A stretch of DNA of 64,000 nucleotides from Phycicoccus avicenniae_A (GTDB taxonomy: Bacteria > Actinomycetota > Actinomycetes > Actinomycetales > Dermatophilaceae): the NCBI RefSeq assembly GCF_050496545.1, contig NZ_JBNVZV010000025.1:1-64000 (forward strand), in the 5' to 3' direction. Under the pieces are notes generated by a model. The model made no database searches, was not told the origin of the DNA, and was given only the letters and a program-made list of their open reading frames with translations. Shown here in pieces: positions 59,556-64,000 of the stretch (position 1 is the first letter of the stretch; every line of letters begins with the position of its first letter). The position numbers were made by a program, and so were the translations under genes.

Positions 59556-60100
59556 GGGGCCTCCTCCTGTCTCGTCGGCACCCTGGTCGTGGGACCACCG
59601 TACCCCTCCACCCCCCGGTCGGCGCGGAGGTTTCGAAGGGTCCGGTGCACCAGATCGAGGGCGGCGGCCACGCTGGCCGACCGCACGGCGGCCCGGTCTC
59701 CGCTCAACGCGTGCCGCTCGACGGCTGTTCCGGCCGGTCCGGCGACGCCGACGAAGACCGTCCCGACCGGCTGCCCGTCGGCGGGGTCCGGCCCCGCGAC
59801 CCCGGTCGTCGCGACCGCGAGGTCGCTCCCCAGCAGCCGGCGCACCCCCTCGGCCATCGCCACCGCGACGTCCGGGTCGACCGCTCCCCGGGCGGCCAGC
59901 AGCCCGACGTCGACCCCGAGCACCGAGGCCTTGACGTCGGTCGCGTACGAGACGACCCCGCCGCGGACGACGGCCGAGGACCCCGGCACGTCGGTGAGCG
60001 CGGCGCAGACCAGCCCGCCCGTCAGTGACTCGGCGGTCGCGACGCCGAGGCCCAGCTCGCGGAGCAGCCCGACGACGTCCGCGGGGCCGACCTCGCTCAC
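59552..60100 (-). CDS. cinA: CinA C-terminal family protein (nicotinamide-nucleotide amidase-like)
   Basis: The 182-residue protein has only the CinA C-terminal domain: ATAESLTGGLVCAALTDVPG, GGVVSYATDVKASVLGV and AVATTGVAGPDPADGQPVG. This part removes the amide from nicotinamide mononucleotide in PncC-type enzymes. The N-terminal MoaB-like domain of full CinA is missing, which is usual in this actinobacterial operon. 4-nt overlaps join it to pgsA and clgR. Confidence 0.92.
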   Translation of the reverse strand: MSEVGPADVVGLLRELGLGVATAESLTGGLVCAALTDVPGSSAVVRGGVVSYATDVKASVLGVDVGLLAARGAVDPDVAVAMAEGVRRLLGSDLAVATTGVAGPDPADGQPVGTVFVGVAGPAGTAVERHALSGDRAAVRSASVAAALDLVHRTLRNLRADRGVEGYGGPTTRVPTRQEEAP

Positions 60101-60858
60101 GGCGTCGTCCGGTCCGTCCGGCGCGCGCCCTGCTCGGCCCGCGCGGCGCGCTCGGCCCGCTTGCGCAGCGCCCGCTCGCTGGTGCGCCGCAGCCGCAGCG
60201 CCTGGACGAGGTAGTCCACCCCGGTGACCACCGTGACGACCACCGCGGCCCCCAGCAGCGACCACGAGAGGGCGTCCCAGAAGCCGGGCACGGGAAGGGT
60301 CGAGCGCGGCCAGCAGAAGAACCCGATGCCGAAGGCCTGCAGGAGGGTCTTGACCTTGCCGCCGCGGTTGGCCGCCATCACGCCGTGCCGGATCACCCAG
60401 AAGCGCACCGCGGTGATGCCCCACTCGCGCACCAGGACGAGCACGGTGACCCACCACATCACCTCGCCGATGCTCGACAGCCCGACGAGCGCCATCGTGA
60501 CGAGCGCCTTGTCGGCGATGGGGTCGAGGACCTTGCCGAAGTTCGTCACCAGGCCGCGGCTGCGGGCGAGGTCGCCGTCGATCCGGTCGGTGACCATCGC
60601 GACGGCGAACACCCCGAAGGCCGCCCACCGGTAGGCGGGGTCGGTGCCGCCGTGGGCCAGGAGCAGCCACCCGAACACCGGCACCAGCACCAGCCGGAAC
60701 ACGGTGAGGTAGTTGGCGATGTTCCAGGCGCTCGGGCCGGTCTCGGGGACGGCCGGGCTCGCGGGGTCGATGCCGACCCGGTACGGGTCGCTCATCCGCC
60801 CGTCGGCGAGCGGGCCCGGGCGCACGGGGCGGGGCGGGCGCGCGGTGGGCTCGCTCAT
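60097..60858 (-). CDS. pgsA: CDP-diacylglycerol--glycerol-3-phosphate 3-phosphatidyltransferase
   Basis: The 253-residue membrane enzyme has the CDP-alcohol phosphotransferase motif DGDLARSRGLVTNFGKVLD followed by PIAD, with all required Asp, Gly and Arg residues. It makes phosphatidylglycerol phosphate for PG and cardiolipin. Four to five helices are seen, with a Pro-rich N-terminal 45 residues. The ATG overlaps the rimO stop by 4 nt. Confidence 0.93.
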   Translation of the reverse strand: MSEPTARPPRPVRPGPLADGRMSDPYRVGIDPASPAVPETGPSAWNIANYLTVFRLVLVPVFGWLLLAHGGTDPAYRWAAFGVFAVAMVTDRIDGDLARSRGLVTNFGKVLDPIADKALVTMALVGLSSIGEVMWWVTVLVLVREWGITAVRFWVIRHGVMAANRGGKVKTLLQAFGIGFFCWPRSTLPVPGFWDALSWSLLGAAVVVTVVTGVDYLVQALRLRRTSERALRKRAERAARAEQGARRTDRTTP

Positions 60859-62273
60859 CGCGGCTCCACCAGCAGGTCGACCCCCTCGGCACCGACGACG
60901 ATGCCGTCGACGAAGGACCCCGGCCCGGGCACGGCGACACCGGCCGGCACCCGCACGTGGCAGACGCCGTCGACGTCCGGCCCCTGGTGGTCGGCCCGGC
61001 CGACCACCACCGCGGTGTCGTCCTCGTCGAGCTCCTCGACGAGCACGGTGACCGGCTCGCCGACGCGCTCGAGGGCGCGCTGGGCCGTCAGCTCCTCGAC
61101 GAGGGCCGAGATGCGCTCGACCCGCTCGGCGACGACCTCCTCGGGCAGGTGGCCGTCGAGGGACTCGCCCTCGGTGCCGTCCTCGTCGGAGTACCCGAAC
61201 ACCCCGACGACGTCGAGGCGGGCCGCGGTGAGGAAGCGCTCGAGCTCGTCGACGTCGGCCTCGGTCTCGCCGGGGAAGCCGACGATGACGTTGCTGCGGG
61301 CGCCGGCGAGCGGCTGGCGCGAGCGCACGCCCTCGAGCAGGCCGAGGAACGGCTCGGTGCCGCCGAAGCGCCGCATCCGGCGCAGCAGCGGGGTCGAGGC
61401 GTGCTGGAAGGACAGGTCGTACCAGGGCGAGACACCGGGCGTGGCGGCCATCGTCTCGAGCAGCCCGGGGCGCACCTCGGCCGGCTGGAGGTAGGACACC
61501 CGGACCCGCTCGATCCCCTCGATGCCGGTCAGCTCGGGGAGGATCGCCTCGAGGAGGGTGAGGTCGCCGAGGTCCTTGCCGTAGGACGTGGAGTTCTCGC
61601 TGACGAGGAACAGCTCGCGGACGCCCTGCCCGGCCAGCCAGCGCGCCTCGGCGAGGACATCGGTGGGACGCCGGGAGACGAACGAGCCGCGGAACATCGG
61701 GATGGCGCAGAAGGCGCAGCGGCGGTCGCAGCCGCTCGCGATCTTCAGCGGCGCCCACGGGGCCGAGCCGAGCCGGGACCGCACCACCTCGGCGTCGTGG
61801 CCCGGGAGGGCGACGGCGTCGGAGGCCGCCGGGCGCTCGACCGGCGAGAGCGGCAGCAGCCGGCGCCGGTCGGTGGGCACGTGCGACGCCGGTCGGGCGC
61901 CGGCGAGGATGCCCTGCAGGTGCGAGGACATGTCGGCGTAGGAGTCGAAGCCGAGCACGGCGTCGGCATCGGGCAGCTCGTCGGCGAGGGTCTGCCCGTA
62001 CCGCTCGGCGAGGCAGCCCACCGCGACGACCTTCTGGGTGCGACCGGTCTCCTTGAGGTCGGCGGCCTCGAGGAGGGTGTCGATGGAGTCCTTCTTGGCC
62101 TGCTCGACGAAGCCGCAGGTGTTGACGAGCGCGACGTCGGCCTCGGCGGCGTCCTCGACGAGGGTCCAGCCGTCGGCGGCCAGGCGCCCGGCCAGCTCCT
62201 CGGAGTCGACCTCGTTGCGGGTGCAGCCGAGGGTCACGAGGGCGACGCTGCCGCGGGTCGCACTGGTGGTCAT
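60855..62273 (-). CDS. rimO: ribosomal protein S12 methylthiotransferase RimO
   Basis: The 472-residue radical SAM enzyme has auxiliary-cluster cysteines 17 (TLGCTRN), 53 (NTCGFVE) and 87 (VGCLAER), and the radical SAM motif at Cys182, Cys186 and Cys189 (GCDRRCAFC), with IPMFRGSFVSR after it. It puts a methylthio group on Asp88 of ribosomal protein S12. A TRAM domain ends the chain. MiaB at 38 kb is its paralogue for tRNA. The ATG has a TAGAGT -10 box 7 nt upstream. Confidence 0.95.
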   Translation of the reverse strand: MTTSATRGSVALVTLGCTRNEVDSEELAGRLAADGWTLVEDAAEADVALVNTCGFVEQAKKDSIDTLLEAADLKETGRTQKVVAVGCLAERYGQTLADELPDADAVLGFDSYADMSSHLQGILAGARPASHVPTDRRRLLPLSPVERPAASDAVALPGHDAEVVRSRLGSAPWAPLKIASGCDRRCAFCAIPMFRGSFVSRRPTDVLAEARWLAGQGVRELFLVSENSTSYGKDLGDLTLLEAILPELTGIEGIERVRVSYLQPAEVRPGLLETMAATPGVSPWYDLSFQHASTPLLRRMRRFGGTEPFLGLLEGVRSRQPLAGARSNVIVGFPGETEADVDELERFLTAARLDVVGVFGYSDEDGTEGESLDGHLPEEVVAERVERISALVEELTAQRALERVGEPVTVLVEELDEDDTAVVVGRADHQGPDVDGVCHVRVPAGVAVPGPGSFVDGIVVGAEGVDLLVEPR

Positions 62274-62280
62274 GGGCGCC

Positions 62281-62286
62281 ACTCTA
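62281..62286 (-). promoter_or_regulatory. -10 box TAGAGT of the rimO operon
   Basis: On the minus strand TAGAGT ends 7 nt before the rimO ATG. The gap to the divergent dipeptidase gene is only 58 nt, so the two promoters are back to back. Confidence 0.5.
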
Positions 62287-62319
62287 GTTGCGGGTCGCGG
62301 ACCCTCCAGCCACCCCCGG

Positions 62320-62325
62320 TAGGGT
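62320..62325 (+). promoter_or_regulatory. -10 box TAGGGT of the dipeptidase gene
   Basis: TAGGGT ends 6 nt before the ATG, leaderless spacing. Confidence 0.5.
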
Positions 62326-62331
62326 CGCGCC

Positions 62332-63525
62332 ATGCCGGACGACACCGCGGCCCGCATCCGCTCCCTCCTCGGGCGCCACCCCGTCCTCGACGGCCACAAC
62401 GACCTCCCGTGGGAGGCCCGCGAGCGCGCTGCCTACGACTGGGAGCGCCTCGACCTCGCGGCCGGGGACCTGCCGACCCACACCGACCTGCCGCGCCTGC
62501 GCGCCGGCGGGGTCGGCGCCCAGTTCTGGTCGGTGTTCGTGCCCTCCACGCTCGCCGGGGAGGCCGCCGTGACCGCCACCCTCGAGCAGGTCGACGCGGT
62601 GCACGCGATGGTCGCGCGCTGGCCCGGCGACCTCGCGCTGGCCACCACCCGCGGGGAGGTCGAGGCGGCCCTGGCGGGCGGGCGCATCGCCTCGCTCATG
62701 GGGGCCGAGGGCGGGCACAGCATCGACTCCTCGCTGGGCACGCTGCGGATGCTGTTCGCCCTCGGCGTGCGCTACCTCACGCTCACCCACAACGACAACG
62801 TCCCGTGGGCCGACTCGGCCACCGACGAGCCGGTGCTCGGCGGCCTCTCGCCGTTCGGCCACGAGGTCGTGCGCGAGATGAACCGCCTCGGGATGCTCGT
62901 CGACCTCTCCCACGTCTCCGCCGCCACGATGCGCGACGCCCTCGACACCGCCGAGGCACCCGTCGTGTTCTCGCACTCCTCGGCCCGGGCCGTCTGCGAC
63001 CACCCGCGCAACGTCCCGGACGACGTCCTCGGGCGGCTGGCCGGGAACGGCGGCGTCTGCATGGTCACTTTCGTCCCGAAGTTCGTCTCCCCCGCCGTGC
63101 GCGAGTGGGACCTCGAGGCCGCCGACGCCGCGGCGGCCGAGGGCATCTCGTCCTCGGACTTCGTCGCCTACACGGCCTTCACGGCGGCTCGCCGGGCCAC
63201 CCACCCGGCACCGGCCGCGACCCTCGACGACGTCGTCGCCCACGTCGAGCACGTGCGCGAGGTGGCCGGGGTCGAGCACATCGGCCTCGGCGGCGACTAC
63301 GACGGCGTCGACGTCCAGCCCGCGGGGCTCGAGGACGTCAGTGGCTACCCGCGCCTGCTCGCCGCCCTCGCCGACCGCGGCTGGAGCGACGCCGACCTCG
63401 GGGCGCTCACGAGCGGCAACGCCCTGCGGGTGCTCGGCGAGACCGAGCGGCGGGCCGGCGAGATCGCGGCGACCCGTGGTCCGGGGCTGGCCCGCATCGA
63501 GGACCTCGACGGCGTGCCCGTCTGA
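62332..63525 (+). CDS. membrane-dipeptidase family (M19) metallopeptidase
   Basis: The 397-residue protein has the M19 zinc ligands and signature residues: LDGHNDLPWEAR (His and Asp), MGAEGGHSI (bridging Glu), VDLSHVS and FSHSSARAVCDHPRN (His residues), and GLGGDYDGV. Renal-dipeptidase-like enzymes cut dipeptides, including some with a D-residue on the C-terminal side. No signal peptide is seen, so despite the family name it should be cytoplasmic. It is divergent from rimO. Confidence 0.92.
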   Translation: MPDDTAARIRSLLGRHPVLDGHNDLPWEARERAAYDWERLDLAAGDLPTHTDLPRLRAGGVGAQFWSVFVPSTLAGEAAVTATLEQVDAVHAMVARWPGDLALATTRGEVEAALAGGRIASLMGAEGGHSIDSSLGTLRMLFALGVRYLTLTHNDNVPWADSATDEPVLGGLSPFGHEVVREMNRLGMLVDLSHVSAATMRDALDTAEAPVVFSHSSARAVCDHPRNVPDDVLGRLAGNGGVCMVTFVPKFVSPAVREWDLEAADAAAAEGISSSDFVAYTAFTAARRATHPAPAATLDDVVAHVEHVREVAGVEHIGLGGDYDGVDVQPAGLEDVSGYPRLLAALADRGWSDADLGALTSGNALRVLGETERRAGEIAATRGPGLARIEDLDGVPV

Positions 63526-63537
63526 GGACCCACGGCG

Positions 63538-64000
63538 TCATTGGCGCGAGCGCATCACGGTCAGCGCGACGAGGCGGGAGATGACCATCGCCACGTACAT
63601 GACGCCGCCCAGCTGCTCCAGGGTGCCGATGGCCCGGGCCTGCGGCTTGATCGGGACGACGTCGGAGAGACCGACGCTCGTCAGGTTGGCGGCCGAGTAG
63701 TAGAGCAGCTCGAGGAGGCTGCGCCGGCCCGGACCCGTGAAGGAGGTGAACGAGTTCGGCCAGAACTCCTGCACCGCGAGGTAGACGTAGGCGAAGGCGA
63801 ACATCAGCACGGTGAAGCAGGCGCCGACCGCGAAGAGCTCGTCCTTGGTGACCCAGTAGTCCTCGAACATGTACGAGATGAGCGCGTACGCCGTGTAGAA
63901 GTAGAAGAGCGCCAGCGCGGTGTGGGCCAGGGCGAGCACGGTCGTGCTGTCGCTGAAGAGCGACCACAGCTCGAAGGCCGCGGCCGGCAGGGCGAGCGTC
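63538..64000 (-). CDS. ion-channel-like membrane protein (5' end outside the window)
   Basis: The visible 153 residues run from TLALPAAAFELWSLFSDSTT to the stop, with no start codon needed inside the window. They hold helices at ALAHTALALFYFYTAYALI and ELFAVGACFTVLMFAFAYVYLAV, then a pore-like segment LLYYSAANLTSVGLSDVVPI and a last helix. The pore segment resembles the filter and turn of two-helix potassium channels (TTVGYGDVVP), but has SVGLSD in place of VGYGD. So it may be a related channel with altered selectivity. GTG codons inside could also start a shorter form. Confidence 0.7.
   Translation of the reverse strand, partial: TLALPAAAFELWSLFSDSTTVLALAHTALALFYFYTAYALISYMFEDYWVTKDELFAVGACFTVLMFAFAYVYLAVQEFWPNSFTSFTGPGRRSLLELLYYSAANLTSVGLSDVVPIKPQARAIGTLEQLGGVMYVAMVISRLVALTVMRSRQ

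Overview
The window is about 64 kb of very GC-rich DNA with dense, mostly short-spaced genes. GTG starts are frequent and many neighbours overlap by 4 nt (GTGA/ATGA). Gene content and order (rimO-pgsA-cinA-clgR, recA-recX, miaB, def-miaA-dapF, hflX, lepA-rpsT-holA, lhr-nei2, DUF3046) point to an actinomycete. Micrococcales, perhaps Intrasporangiaceae, is my best guess; the genus is an inference. The sequence begins with 47 consecutive C residues, which looks like a contig edge or base-calling artefact and cuts the 3' end of hemW.

Layout. 1-3.2 kb: hemW (partial), a tyrosine phosphatase, and a divergent hotdog-fold protein / NUDIX pair around a perfect 16-bp palindrome. 3.1-9.5 kb: an iron module. 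A fused adenylation / carrier / membrane-acyltransferase protein (880 aa) is divergent from a ferric-iron ABC transporter (lipoprotein, permease, ATPase), and each side has a DtxR/IdeR-like box. 9.6-18 kb: a SARP regulator, a LuxR-type response regulator with its histidine kinase, a lone receiver protein, and a translationally coupled set of Tat-exported multicopper oxidase, signal peptidase I, CopC and CopD. 18-28.5 kb: MFS transporter, lepA, a lone PemK/MazF-like protein, a secreted GH25 lysozyme, rpsT, holA, a DinG-type helicase and fhs. 28.5-38 kb: tandem GNAT, flavodoxin-like protein, hflX, methyltransferase, a Phd/VapC pair with a strong operator, ggt, dapF, miaA, def and two small proteins. 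38-49 kb: miaB, VOC protein, a DedA/PAP2-like fusion, GNAT, YccF, recX, recA (with a LexA box), homocysteine methyltransferase, an ABC-2 exporter and DUF3046. 49-64 kb: agmatine-to-putrescine genes (aguB, aguA), small enzymes, lhr and nei2, a repeat-rich gap, clgR-cinA-pgsA-rimO, a membrane dipeptidase and a partial ion-channel gene.

The housekeeping genes form an old actinobacterial scaffold for tRNA modification, recombination, translation and lipid synthesis. Accessory modules appear inserted into it: iron uptake and acylation, copper/oxidase, toxin-antitoxin, ABC exporter and polyamine genes. At least eleven genes have a TANNNT-like -10 box only 6-8 nt before the start codon, suggesting common leaderless transcription. 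A bipartite, two-palindrome intergenic repeat occurs at 21.1 kb and 48.6 kb. I saw no tRNA, rRNA, CRISPR array or insertion sequence.
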